Positions 1-7,578 of a DNA stretch of 64,000 nucleotides are shown here, piece after piece. The DNA is from Flavobacteriaceae bacterium UBA4166 (GTDB lineage Bacteria; Bacteroidota; Bacteroidia; Flavobacteriales; Flavobacteriaceae). The stretch is from the NCBI GenBank assembly GCA_002379985.1, contig DFVG01000037.1, positions 4,571 to 68,570 on the forward strand, read 5' to 3'. The translations under genes were made by a program, and so were the position numbers. How positions within the stretch are numbered: the stretch's first letter is position 1; each line of letters starts with the position of its first letter. Under the pieces are notes generated by a model that ran no database searches, was not told the origin of the DNA, and saw only the letters and a list, made by a program, of their open reading frames with translations.

Positions 1-1074
1 AGCTTCATCTAAAGCATTGGTATGCAAGCTTTGTGTTCCTCCAAACACGGCAGCAGAAGCTTCAATGCAGGTTCGGGCCACATTATTGAAAGGGTCTTGC
101 TCCGTCAGGCTCCAGCCACTGGTTTGACAATGCGTGCGGAGCGATAATGATTTTTTGTTCTTCGGGTTGAATTGTTTCACGAGCTTCGCCCAGAGCATAC
201 GAGCGGCTCGCATTTTGGCAATTTCCATAAAATGATTCATACCAATGGCCCAAAAGAAGGATAGGCGAGGGGCAAAACGGTCAATATCCATTCCTGCTTC
301 CATTCCGGTGCGTAGATATTCCAACCCGTCTGCTAATGTATACGCCAACTCGATATCGCAAGTAGCCCCGGCTTCCTGCATGTGATAGCCTGAAATAGAG
401 ATACTGTTGAACTTAGGCATGTGTTCGCTGGTATATTCAAAAATATCACTGATAATACGCATGGAAGGTTGCGGTGGATAGATGTAAGTGTTTCGTACCA
501 TGAATTCCTTCAGAATATCATTCTGTATGGTACCTGCCAACGCTTCGGGGGAAACTCCTTGTTCTTCCGCAGCAACAATATAAAAGGCCATGATAGGCAA
601 AACAGCGCCATTCATGGTCATAGAAACACTCATCTTTTCAAGCGGAATTTGATCAAAAAGAATCTTCATGTCTTCCACAGAATCAATAGCAACTCCGGCT
701 TTACCTACATCGCCCACTACACGTTCGTGATCACTATCATATCCTCGATGCGTTGCCAGATCGAATGCCACGGAAAGTCCCTTTTGCCCGGCTGCTAAGT
801 TCCTACGATAAAATGCATTGCTGTCTTCTGCTGTGGAGAACCCTGCGTATTGGCGAATGGTCCAAGGGCGACGAACATACATGGTGCTGTATGGACCGCG
901 TAAATAAGGTGCGATTCCCGCAGCGAAGTTCAGGTGCTGGCACGAGGCGAGGTCCCGTGAAGTATACGTTCGTTGCAAGAGAATACCTTCGGCAGTGGAG
1001 GTACTTCCTTCTTTTACAGAAGATTTTTCTGCAGACGAGGGCAGGGAAAGATGTGCTACGTTCTTTCTAGTCAT
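1..1074 (-). CDS. mutB: Methylmalonyl-CoA mutase large subunit, 5' part only (runs off left edge)
   Basis: This encodes the N-terminal 358 residues of the adenosylcobalamin-dependent mutase subunit that interconverts methylmalonyl-CoA and succinyl-CoA. The reading frame is open from ATG at 1074 to the window edge. It contains family landmarks such as YMVRRPWTIRQYAG-like sequence (here MYVRRPWTIRQYAG), GLSVAFDLATHRGYDSDH, SVSMTMNGAVLPI and SISGYHMQEAGA, which line the substrate channel of the TIM barrel. The end of the barrel and the B12-binding domain with its DxHxxG motif lie outside the window. It is the last visible gene of a minus-strand operon with mutA, and its start overlaps the stop of the intervening lipoprotein gene by 8 bp, which suggests translational coupling. 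Identification is firm; the only uncertainty is the missing half. Confidence 0.95.
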   Translation of the reverse strand, partial: MTRKNVAHLSLPSSAEKSSVKEGSTSTAEGILLQRTYTSRDLASCQHLNFAAGIAPYLRGPYSTMYVRRPWTIRQYAGFSTAEDSNAFYRRNLAAGQKGLSVAFDLATHRGYDSDHERVVGDVGKAGVAIDSVEDMKILFDQIPLEKMSVSMTMNGAVLPIMAFYIVAAEEQGVSPEALAGTIQNDILKEFMVRNTYIYPPQPSMRIISDIFEYTSEHMPKFNSISISGYHMQEAGATCDIELAYTLADGLEYLRTGMEAGMDIDRFAPRLSFFWAIGMNHFMEIAKMRAARMLWAKLVKQFNPKNKKSLSLRTHCQTSGWSLTEQDPFNNVARTCIEASAAVFGGTQSLHTNALDEA

Positions 1075-1678
1075 TCGTTTGGTTTAGTTGCTGAATCAAA
1101 ATGAGGTTACGGTAATAAGTGTCTAAGGCTAGATACATGGCAAAATGAGGATCCATGGCAACGTCTGAAATATTTTTGCGAAAAACCTCTGCCATATAAT
1201 CAAGGCGATATGAATTGGCTTCCCGTAAATTCGTCATGGTTTTTTTGACATCTTGATTTGTAAAGTTCTCCAACAAGCAAGCTACAAAAGGAGCGTCATA
1301 ATTCAGCTGCACCGAGTTTGGTTTAATGATCCAAATCTCTGGAGCTTCTTTCAGTAACGCTTCTAGAATACGTTCGGTATGCGATCTTTTAATTTCATCA
1401 TAGGAAGCCGTGCCGCTAGTACCTCGGGATATGTATTTACCATATCCGTTCATGATATATATTGCGGCGGTGGAATCTTTAGATGTAATCAAGTTGTATC
1501 GCTTCGCAATGTCATGCTGAAACGTATACAAAGCCTCATGTAGCAGTGCCTTATCAATGCCCTCGCAAGCAATGGGTTGCGCATAATCCTGATACTTGTA
1601 CGCAATCTTTTCTTTTGTTTCGCAAGAAGCGTAAATAATTGATATGCAAATACATATCACTAGGTATTTAAAGTTCAT
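1067..1678 (-). CDS. Conserved-looking lipoprotein between mutA and mutB, function unknown
   Basis: I do not recognise a domain. The protein starts with a short hydrophobic stretch ending in IIYASC, a lipobox, so it is probably a lipoprotein of about 203 residues. I prefer ATG at 1678 because the product then begins directly with a lipoprotein signal (MNFKYLVICICIS); an in-frame start at 1699 would add seven residues. The mature part is mixed alpha/beta with many Tyr and Asn and no obvious metal-binding motif. It overlaps the 3' end of mutA and the 5' end of mutB, so all three are likely made from one transcript. A role with the mutase is suggested only by position; the mutase is cytoplasmic while this protein should be exported, so the link may be purely transcriptional. 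Confidence 0.7.
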   Translation of the reverse strand: MNFKYLVICICISIIYASCETKEKIAYKYQDYAQPIACEGIDKALLHEALYTFQHDIAKRYNLITSKDSTAAIYIMNGYGKYISRGTSGTASYDEIKRSHTERILEALLKEAPEIWIIKPNSVQLNYDAPFVACLLENFTNQDVKKTMTNLREANSYRLDYMAEVFRKNISDVAMDPHFAMYLALDTYYRNLILIQQLNQTND

Positions 1679-3053
1679 TTTCAAGTCGGTTTTTTTCAAT
1701 TCCTTCGGCTAGTCGCTTTGGGATTATGGGTTCTATAAGTGTTTTTCTTGGTTTCGTTTTTACAAAAGGATATAATTCCAAATCACTCTTCATTCGCTCC
1801 TGCTCATGTTGGTATTTATTGGTACCTACCAATATTTCTTCTTGCGCATCAAAGCGGACTTGTTCTGCAGCCGCGGCTTCTTTCACTTTTTTCTGAAGTT
1901 GTCCAGCCATTAATTGTTTTAAGAATCCACCACCTTGTTCAATTTGTTTAAATAATTCTAGTGCTTTCTCCGCCAGTTGATGTGTCAAGGATTCTATATA
2001 ATAAGTTCCGTCTGCAGGATTTCCAACCGCTTCAAAATAGCTTTCTTCTTTTAGGATCAACAATTGATTGCGCGCGATGCGTTCCCCAAACTCATTGCTT
2101 TTGTGATATAGGGCGTCATACCGAAGTGCCACCACACTATTCGCGCCTCCTAAAACAGCACTCATTGCTTCGGTGGTCGTGCGAAGCATGTTTACATTGT
2201 AGTCGTATACAGTTTTGTTCCGAAGCGAAGACTGTGCAATGATGTGGCATTCTGCTGTTGCTCCATACTCTGATGCTAAGGTGCCATGCAGTTTCCGTAA
2301 GGCTCGGATCTTAGCAATTTCAAAAAAGTAATTTCCACCGGTCGCCACCTTGTAACTAAACGAAACTTTCTCTTCATTTGAAAGAATTTTGTTTTGGTAT
2401 AGATGGTTGAGGTATTCGTTGCACTGTGCCATGGCGTAGGCAAGCTGCTGTACCATCGTCGCCCCAGCATTTTGAAACAACGACATATCTATATGTAGCA
2501 GGCGTTCTTCCTTTTGTTTTTTTATTAGGGAATTAAGTATGGAGTGGTCTTTTTCTTCGAAATGAAACCAATTTCCTGTACGCGCCAAATTTCCTAGAAT
2601 ATCGATTTGATACCATACCGAAACATCCTTCTTAGAAAAATAGACTAGTAAGCTTTCGATGAACGCTTCAGAAAGAAAACCCAACTGAAAATAGACGTTC
2701 TGCCCGTTCCAAGAAACGCCATCAAACACGGTATCCTTGTCAAAGCTATCTTCAGCAGTGATATGAAGGGCTTCGGCACCGCGATCTAATGCGTCTTTTA
2801 GTAGGTGGTTGGCAATACGTTCGTCATCAATAAAAACAGCAGTGGTTATATTCCAAGAGTTGGGATGCCCGGGAATTGGGGTAGGAGGGTTCTTCTGGTC
2901 ATCGGCATGATAAAAGGGCTTTACGTCAATGCCTTCCGGACTATTCCAAACCAAGGCTTCGTTATAATCGGCTCCTTTAAGATCCATTTGAATCTGCTGC
3001 TTCCATTGCTTAGCAGAAACTGCTTCAAATTCAGAAAATAAATCACTCATCAT
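1668..3053 (-). CDS. mutA: Methylmalonyl-CoA mutase small subunit
   Basis: This 461-residue protein is the non-cobalamin-binding partner of the mutase heterodimer. It keeps the barrel-like N-terminal fold (SVVALRYDALYHKSNEFG, GNPADGTYYIESLT near residues 300-360) but ends without a B12-binding module, as expected for the small subunit; its length is somewhat shorter than the proteobacterial or actinobacterial versions. It lies in the minus-strand run udk, ftsB-like, mutA, lipoprotein, mutB, overlapping the ftsB-like stop by 11 bp and the lipoprotein start by 11 bp. The pair would feed propionyl-CoA-derived carbon into the TCA cycle, or run in reverse to make propionate. Two adjacent Met codons open the gene, so the start could be 3053 or 3050. 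Confidence 0.93.
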   Translation of the reverse strand: MMSDLFSEFEAVSAKQWKQQIQMDLKGADYNEALVWNSPEGIDVKPFYHADDQKNPPTPIPGHPNSWNITTAVFIDDERIANHLLKDALDRGAEALHITAEDSFDKDTVFDGVSWNGQNVYFQLGFLSEAFIESLLVYFSKKDVSVWYQIDILGNLARTGNWFHFEEKDHSILNSLIKKQKEERLLHIDMSLFQNAGATMVQQLAYAMAQCNEYLNHLYQNKILSNEEKVSFSYKVATGGNYFFEIAKIRALRKLHGTLASEYGATAECHIIAQSSLRNKTVYDYNVNMLRTTTEAMSAVLGGANSVVALRYDALYHKSNEFGERIARNQLLILKEESYFEAVGNPADGTYYIESLTHQLAEKALELFKQIEQGGGFLKQLMAGQLQKKVKEAAAAEQVRFDAQEEILVGTNKYQHEQERMKSDLELYPFVKTKPRKTLIEPIIPKRLAEGIEKNRLENEL

Positions 3054-3378
3054 CGGTCTTATTATCGAGGCTATCCTCGTGTTCTATGATAAAAATATCT
3101 TCGTTCTCCTTTTTAAGATAATACTTTTCTCGCGCAAATTTCTCTAGTTCATCGCTGTCTTTCATCTTTTCCAGAAATTTTTTGTCTTCATCGATTTCAG
3201 ATTGATAAAACTCTTTGCTCTCTTCCAGCGCTTCAATGTCATCATCCAATTCTTTTTGTATTATGTATGAATTTGTATCAAAAAAGAGCATCCAAATGAC
3301 AAACACGATCAAGATGAGAACGTACGTATTGCTTACGATCTTAAACCATTTTTTTTGTTTGAATTTTTTAAAGCTCAC
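3043..3378 (-). CDS. FtsB/DivIC-type septum formation initiator
   Basis: This small bitopic protein (111 aa) has a basic N-terminus, one membrane helix (about residues 12-30, VSNTYVLILIVFVIWMLFF) and a periplasmic coiled coil of charged heptads (residues 35-85). It ends in an acidic tail. That layout and the LEKFAREKYYLKK segment are typical of FtsB/DivIC proteins that bridge FtsL and FtsQ in the divisome. The start codon is GTG at 3378, inside a GTGA overlap with the udk stop codon, which implies translational coupling. It sits between udk and mutA, a gene order I associate with flavobacteria. Calling it FtsB rather than DivIC is a matter of naming. Confidence 0.85.
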   Translation of the reverse strand: MSFKKFKQKKWFKIVSNTYVLILIVFVIWMLFFDTNSYIIQKELDDDIEALEESKEFYQSEIDEDKKFLEKMKDSDELEKFAREKYYLKKENEDIFIIEHEDSLDNKTDDE

Positions 3379-3992
3379 GATTCAGTTTCAAGTTTTTGAT
3401 GGATGATGCTCCGTATGAGATTAACCGCTACAGTATTGTATCTATTGGTAGGAACGATAATATCTGCAAATTCTTTTGTGGGCTCAATGAATTGTTGGTG
3501 CATAGGTTTGAGAGTGGTCTGATAGCGATGAAGTACTTCTTTAAGATCACGCCCGCGCTCTGCAATATCTCTTTTGAGTCGGCGTATCAATCGTTCGTCA
3601 CTATCAGCATGTACGTAAACTTTTATATCGAACATGTCTCGAATTTCAGGATGTGTGAGAATAAGAATTCCTTCTACAATGATCACTTTTTTGGGGTGGG
3701 TAAGAAGCGTTTCTTGCGTTCTATTATGCTCTTTGAACGAGTACATCGGCTGTTCAAATGATTTTCCCTCCCGAAGCTGTTGTAGGTGAGTCACCAACAA
3801 ATCAAAATCAATGGCTTGAGGATGATCAAAATTGATGGCCACTCGCTCTTCAAAAGACAGGTGAGTCAAGTCCTTATAATAGGAATCTTGGGAAATAACA
3901 ACCACTTCATCTTTCGGAAGTTCAGCGACAATTTGTTCTACGACGGTCGTTTTTCCACTTCCGGTTCCTCCGGCAATCCCAATGATGAGCAT
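3375..3992 (-). CDS. udk: Uridine/cytidine kinase
   Basis: The enzyme phosphorylates uridine and cytidine to UMP and CMP in pyrimidine salvage. The P-loop GIAGGTGSGKTT is at residues 5-16, followed by SQDSYYKDLTHL, NFDHPQAID and the lid-region arginines in DERLIRRLKRDIAERGRD (about residues 133-150). The length of 205 aa is normal for the family. It is the first gene of the minus-strand operon leading through ftsB-like to mutA/mutB. A TAACTTTG -7-like box lies on the minus strand at 4009-4016, just upstream of the ATG at 3992, so the operon promoter is probably there. Confidence 0.95.
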   Translation of the reverse strand: MLIIGIAGGTGSGKTTVVEQIVAELPKDEVVVISQDSYYKDLTHLSFEERVAINFDHPQAIDFDLLVTHLQQLREGKSFEQPMYSFKEHNRTQETLLTHPKKVIIVEGILILTHPEIRDMFDIKVYVHADSDERLIRRLKRDIAERGRDLKEVLHRYQTTLKPMHQQFIEPTKEFADIIVPTNRYNTVAVNLIRSIIHQKLETES

Positions 3993-4056
3993 AGTAATAA
4001 CTTTGTCGCAAAGTTAGGAATTTCTATGAAGCGTCATAGGCGCTAAGGGAGTAAAT

Positions 4057-4509
4057 CTATTTGCTAATATTCGCCACTTCTTCTTCGGTGACCATAGTGT
4101 TTTGGGTATTGCCCCAGCGGTTCATGATATAATTCATCACATCGGCAATTTCTTGGTCGGTCAAGCCCATTGGCACCATGACTCCGTTATACGTTTCGCC
4201 ATTCACGGTGATTTCTCCTTTTTGTCCGAATTTAACAGCATGAATACTTTCGGTTCTTTTATTCTGAAGCCAATTGGAATTCATTAGCGGTGGAAAAGTT
4301 CCCGGAACCCCTTGTCCGTTTGCCATATGGCATTGCATGCAGAAATCGGTATAGACCAATCCCCCGCGCTCCATACTTTCTTTGAGTTTGTCTTGCGGAT
4401 CATTTGTGATGGTCACATGTTCTGCGGAATATGAACTTCTTTTCTTTGCTTTCGAGTTACAACTGAAGCAGAGGAGGAGAATGCTTATGAAGTATATTGA
4501 TTTGATCAT
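4057..4509 (-). CDS. Periplasmic c-type cytochrome (lipoprotein)
   Basis: A lipoprotein signal (LLCFSC near residue 17) precedes a single class I cytochrome c domain. The haem site is CMQCH (residues about 57-61) and the likely axial Met is in GVMVPMGL (about residue 113), with the C-terminal helix EIADVMNYIMNRWG closing the fold. It follows the PQQ sugar dehydrogenase gene by 11 bp on the same strand. I infer that it takes electrons from that dehydrogenase and passes them to the respiratory chain. No other redox domain is present. Confidence 0.9.
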   Translation of the reverse strand: MIKSIYFISILLLCFSCNSKAKKRSSYSAEHVTITNDPQDKLKESMERGGLVYTDFCMQCHMANGQGVPGTFPPLMNSNWLQNKRTESIHAVKFGQKGEITVNGETYNGVMVPMGLTDQEIADVMNYIMNRWGNTQNTMVTEEEVANISK

Positions 4510-4520
4510 TGTCTATAAAT

Positions 4521-5642
4521 TTATTTCGGAATCACTTTATAGAGTCCGTCGCCCTCCACAGCAATGTAAATATAGCCATCAGGACCTTGCTTCACATTTC
4601 GTACGCGCCCAATACCTTCAGCGATCTTTTCACGTCCAACGACCTCGTTGCCTTTCAGCTTTACCAATTCAACATAATTGAACTTAAGCGACCCTACTAG
4701 CAAGTGCCCTTTCCAAGAAGGATATACGTCACCCGTGACGAAAACCATTCCGCAGGGCGCAATCGAAGGCACCCAATAGTAGATAGGCGATTCCATATCC
4801 GGACGAGACGTTTCATCCGTAAAAGAGGTTCCGCTGTAATTAACACCATAACTCACAACAGGCCAACCGTAATTAGCACCCTTTTTAAGGATATTAATTT
4901 CATCACCTCCCTTGGGACCGTGTTCATGGATCCACATCTCACCGGTTTCAGGATGTAGCGCCATCCCTTGTGGATTTCTGTTGCCATAGGTGTAGATTGC
5001 TTTTTTAGCTTCGGAATTGGATACAAATGGATTGTCATCGGGAATGCGGCCATCGTCATGCAGTCTGTATACTTTTCCGCCATCGCGCGTAATATCTTGA
5101 GGGTTCACATCCCGTTCCCCGCGTTCTCCGATGGTAAAATACAGGTGTCCTTGATTGTCAAATTCAATACGAGAGCCAAAATGCTGCCCTCTTGACGTAT
5201 TGGGCATTGCTTTGTATAGATCTTCAATCTGAACGAGCGCATTATTTTCAAGTTTCGCCCGGATTAATTTGGTATTTCCACCATTGCCACCGCCTTCGGT
5301 GGAAGCGAACGAAAGGTACAACCAGCCGTTTTGCTCGTAGTTAGGATGTAATGCTATGTCTAGTAGGCCTCCTTGGCCTCGATCATACACCTCCGGAAGA
5401 TTGGCGATCTCCGTTTTATTTCCATTGGTTACCCGAAGTAGTGTCCCCCTTTTTTCAGTAATTAAGATACTGCCATCCGGAAGCCAAGTCATGCCCCAAG
5501 GATTGTCGAGATTATCTACAATTCGTTCTGTGGTGTAAGCCCGTTCTGGTGGGGTGGTAAGTGTGACATCATCTTTTTTGGTGCGTTGCGCACAACTCAC
5601 AAAAAATGAACAGCAAAGGAGCCACAATAAGGTGTTTTTCAT
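4521..5642 (-). CDS. PQQ-dependent aldose sugar dehydrogenase (YliI/Asd type)
   Basis: The protein (373 aa) has a secretion signal ending in a cysteine (FFVSCAQ), so it may be lipid-anchored in the periplasm. The rest is a six-bladed beta-propeller of the soluble glucose/sorbosone dehydrogenase family. Diagnostic pieces are NPWGMTWLPDGSILITEK at the start of blade 1, GGLLDIALHPNY with the catalytic His region, GNRNPQGMALHPETGEMWIHEHGP, and a Ca/PQQ region GGDEINILKKGANYGWP. Known members oxidise aldose sugars to lactones with PQQ. The adjacent cytochrome c gene fits as the electron acceptor. No PQQ biosynthesis genes are visible here. Confidence 0.9.
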   Translation of the reverse strand: MKNTLLWLLCCSFFVSCAQRTKKDDVTLTTPPERAYTTERIVDNLDNPWGMTWLPDGSILITEKRGTLLRVTNGNKTEIANLPEVYDRGQGGLLDIALHPNYEQNGWLYLSFASTEGGGNGGNTKLIRAKLENNALVQIEDLYKAMPNTSRGQHFGSRIEFDNQGHLYFTIGERGERDVNPQDITRDGGKVYRLHDDGRIPDDNPFVSNSEAKKAIYTYGNRNPQGMALHPETGEMWIHEHGPKGGDEINILKKGANYGWPVVSYGVNYSGTSFTDETSRPDMESPIYYWVPSIAPCGMVFVTGDVYPSWKGHLLVGSLKFNYVELVKLKGNEVVGREKIAEGIGRVRNVKQGPDGYIYIAVEGDGLYKVIPK

Positions 5643-5700
5643 AGCAAATTTTGTTTGTGAAAAGGTACTAAAACCACAGGAATAAAAAAAGAACAGATAT

Positions 5701-5730
5701 TTGTGAGGAAGCTTATTTTCCCTATTTTTG
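5701..5730 (+). promoter_or_regulatory. Predicted promoter of the tRNA-Pro/GIY-YIG unit
   Basis: TTG at 5701-5703, a 19-bp spacer and TATTTTTG at 5723-5730 match the Bacteroidota -33/-7 consensus. The box lies 13 bp before the degenerate tRNA-like copy at 5744. I found no comparable box directly before the intact tRNA at 6064, so this may be the promoter for the whole unit. Confidence 0.65.
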
Positions 5731-5736
5731 CCAACG

Positions 5737-5754
5737 AAATTTTCGGGATGTGGC
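5737..5754 (+). repeat. 18-bp direct repeat, upstream copy (second copy at 6057-6074)
   Basis: AAATTTTCGGGATGTGGC occurs identically here and at 6057-6074. In the downstream copy it covers four bases before the leader and the first eleven bases of tRNA-Pro. The two copies bracket the GIY-YIG gene with a 320-bp period, which looks like a duplication made when the gene was inserted. Confidence 0.8.
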
Positions 5755-5821
5755 CCCGCAGAGCGGGATAGACTCCGTCGGTTAGCGCATCCCGCTTTAA
5801 GCGGGAGGGTCGCATTTCAAA
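5744..5821 (+). pseudogene. Degenerate tRNA-Pro-like copy directly before the GIY-YIG gene
   Basis: This stretch keeps the 5' acceptor half CGGGATG, a D-arm-like CGGTTAGCGCA, an anticodon-arm-like hairpin (CCCGC, TTTAA, GCGGG) and GGGTCGCA from the T-arm region, all in tRNA order. It lacks the 3' acceptor strand CATCCCG and has an extra CCCGC/GCGGG hairpin inserted in the D region. It cannot fold as a full tRNA. It ends at the ATG of the nuclease gene, so the former T-arm has become the leader of that gene. Confidence 0.6.
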
Positions 5822-6058
5822 ATGAATTATGTAGTATACATATTGTATAGTGAAAAGTTGAATAAATATTATGTGGGTCAGACTCAAAATTTAGAAGAAA
5901 GAGTCCGAAAACATAATCAAGGCGGTGCAAAGTTCACTTCTACGGGAAAACCTTGGTTATTGATAAAATCAATAACTGTTGAATCTCGAAGAGAAGCGAT
6001 ACAGTTGGAGCGTAAAATAAAGAAGAGAGGTATTCAAAGATATCTTAATGAAAATTAA
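5822..6058 (+). CDS. Small GIY-YIG nuclease-domain protein
   Basis: The 78-residue product consists only of a GIY-YIG domain of the UvrC/YhbQ superfamily. Motif residues visible are VVYILYSE (the GIY position, residues 4-11), YYVGQT (the YIG position, residues 17-22), the conserved Arg in LEERVRKHN and the Glu in AIQLERKIKK. Stand-alone proteins of this size are common in Bacteroidota but their function is not established. The gene is flanked by a broken and an intact tRNA-Pro and has no promoter of its own apart from the tRNA-type promoter at 5701-5730. Whether it cuts DNA or RNA, or drives its own spread, cannot be told from the sequence. Confidence 0.88.
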   Translation: MNYVVYILYSEKLNKYYVGQTQNLEERVRKHNQGGAKFTSTGKPWLLIKSITVESRREAIQLERKIKKRGIQRYLNEN

Positions 6059-6063
6059 ATTTT

Positions 6064-6138
6064 CGGGATGTGGCGCAGTCCGGTTAGCGCACACGCCTGG
6101 GGGGCGTGGGGTCGCAGGTTCAAATCCTGTCATCCCGA
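6064..6138 (+). tRNA. tRNA-Pro (anticodon GGG)
   Basis: All arms fold: acceptor CGGGATG/CATCCCG, D-stem GCGC/GCGC, anticodon stem CACGC/GCGTG with loop CTGGGGG, and T-stem GCAGG/CCTGT around TTCAAAT, with discriminator A at 6138. CCA is not encoded. It starts six bases after the stop codon of the GIY-YIG gene and probably depends on read-through from the promoter at 5701-5730. Confidence 0.95.
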
Positions 6139-6255
6139 CTAAATAAAAGCTTTAGTTTTTGTAGAAAGTTTACTTTCTTAAGAAAACTGAGGCTTTTGTT
6201 CTAAATAAAGCACAGCTTTATTTGCAAAGAGGGTTTATTAGGATTCTCCAAATTA

Positions 6256-7053
6256 CTACGACCGATTAGGATACCAATCTAACAAACGGACCTCTGTAGT
6301 TACTTCGGCACCTTCTACTAAGTTCTTGAATTTATTAACATCACTCAATCCATCTTTTCCACGATAGTGATATGGATATACTTGGTTGGGTGCAAAATCG
6401 ATCACCGCATCAGCAGCCGATTCTACATCCATAGTGTAGGGTAGATTCATACAAACAAACGCCACATCGATATCTTTGAGATTTCGCATTTCAGGAATGT
6501 CTTCGGTATCACCCGAAACATAGACGCGCATGCCTTCTTTACTGATCACGTATCCGTTCCCACGTCCTTTTGTATGTCTACTGTCTTCAGATTCAGGAAG
6601 GTTGTACATCGGTATCGCTTCAATCGAAAATCCTAGCACGTTTGTAGTTTCCCCATTGCTAAGAACCATTACATCCTGCTTCATCGCTTCCGGAAGCTCG
6701 TCAACTACAGCTTGCGGTGCCACGATCGTAGCATTCCTCTTGACAGCGAGTAAGGTTGCTGCATTGAGGTGATCACCATGAATGTCGGTGATAAGTATCA
6801 ATTGTGCTTCCGGCTGTCCTGTAAAGGCTTCCGCACCGCCCACCGGGTCAGTATACATCACGGTGCCGTCCCATTTTATGACCATAGTGGCGTGGGAGAT
6901 AGGCGTAATATTCAACGGATTCTCCATAGCTGCTTCTGTATCAATAACTTCTGCAGTGTCATTATTCACCTCCTTGGCGGTTTCTTTTTTGTTTTGTTTG
7001 TCATTACAAGCAAATACCAAGCTAATGGTAACAAGTAGTAGTAGCTTTTTCAT
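6256..7053 (-). CDS. Metallo-beta-lactamase-fold hydrolase, lipoprotein
   Basis: A lipobox (SLVFAC, Cys about residue 16) is followed by a linker and an MBL-fold domain. The metal site shows ITDIHGDHLNAATL (HxxDH-like, here DIHGDHL), YVSGDTEDIPEM as the bridging Asp region and YPYHYRG with the last His. This arrangement resembles the UPF0173/YtkL branch whose substrates are unknown. No neighbour points to a pathway: the gene stands alone between tRNA-Pro and the GNAT gene. A weak A/T-rich hairpin region at 6140-6240 separates it from the tRNA. It should sit in the outer or inner membrane facing the periplasm. Confidence 0.85.
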   Translation of the reverse strand: MKKLLLLVTISLVFACNDKQNKKETAKEVNNDTAEVIDTEAAMENPLNITPISHATMVIKWDGTVMYTDPVGGAEAFTGQPEAQLILITDIHGDHLNAATLLAVKRNATIVAPQAVVDELPEAMKQDVMVLSNGETTNVLGFSIEAIPMYNLPESEDSRHTKGRGNGYVISKEGMRVYVSGDTEDIPEMRNLKDIDVAFVCMNLPYTMDVESAADAVIDFAPNQVYPYHYRGKDGLSDVNKFKNLVEGAEVTTEVRLLDWYPNRS

Positions 7054-7116
7054 GTTTCTTAGTTTTTTCTGAAAGTACTAAGAAAATACCGACTTCCCCC
7101 TTTGTTTTACAATACT

Positions 7117-7575
7117 TTAAGATAGTGGCAGTTCCATTTTGATGTTGCTGCGCTCATAGGGCACGTCTGTTTCTTGCGGAATTTCTACAAACCCATATTT
7201 TCGGTAGAGATAAATTGAATTCTCCAAACGCGTATTGGAATACAGAACGATCTTTTCGTAATGTTGCTCCTTGGCAAAGTCGATCGCATACTGAAGTAAT
7301 TGCTGCCCTAGCTTTTTGCCCCGGTGGTGGGGTGCTACTGCCATTTTAGTGAGCTCAAGTACGCCTGCTGCATAGGGCATCAAGGCTACGGTACCGATAG
7401 CCGTATCATTTTCAACAATAAAAAAAATGTGACCGCCGGGTTCCAGTATGTACTGTTCTGGTTTTGAAAGAACTTCTTCATCATAGGCTTCCACGTAGAA
7501 ATAGGTGGTCAGCCATTCGATGTTTAGGTCGTAGAAGACTTTCTTGTAGCGCGTATCAAAAGGAACGATCTTCAT
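7117..7575 (-). CDS. GNAT-family N-acetyltransferase
   Basis: A single GNAT domain of 152 aa. The acetyl-CoA pyrophosphate loop is HHRGKKLGQQLLQYAID (Q/RxxGxG/A type, about residues 99-115), preceded by the beta4 strand VLELTKMAVAP and followed by YLYRKYGFVEIP. It is the last gene of the minus-strand group hutI-hutG-GNAT, three bases after the hutG stop. The substrate is unknown. Because it is packed tightly with the hut genes, I infer it is co-expressed with histidine breakdown, but a catalytic role in the pathway is not supported by sequence alone. Confidence 0.88.
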   Translation of the reverse strand: MKIVPFDTRYKKVFYDLNIEWLTTYFYVEAYDEEVLSKPEQYILEPGGHIFFIVENDTAIGTVALMPYAAGVLELTKMAVAPHHRGKKLGQQLLQYAIDFAKEQHYEKIVLYSNTRLENSIYLYRKYGFVEIPQETDVPYERSNIKMELPLS

Positions 7576-7578
7576 GTG

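Noticed and set aside
421..1070. Two plus-strand open frames over the left end
   Set aside because: They are antisense to the methylmalonyl-CoA mutase frame, which is open to the edge and has clear family motifs.
5639..5887. Minus-strand open frame of 82 codons over the tRNA-Pro region
   Set aside because: It covers the tRNA-like copy and the start of the GIY-YIG gene and has no family resemblance or start signal.
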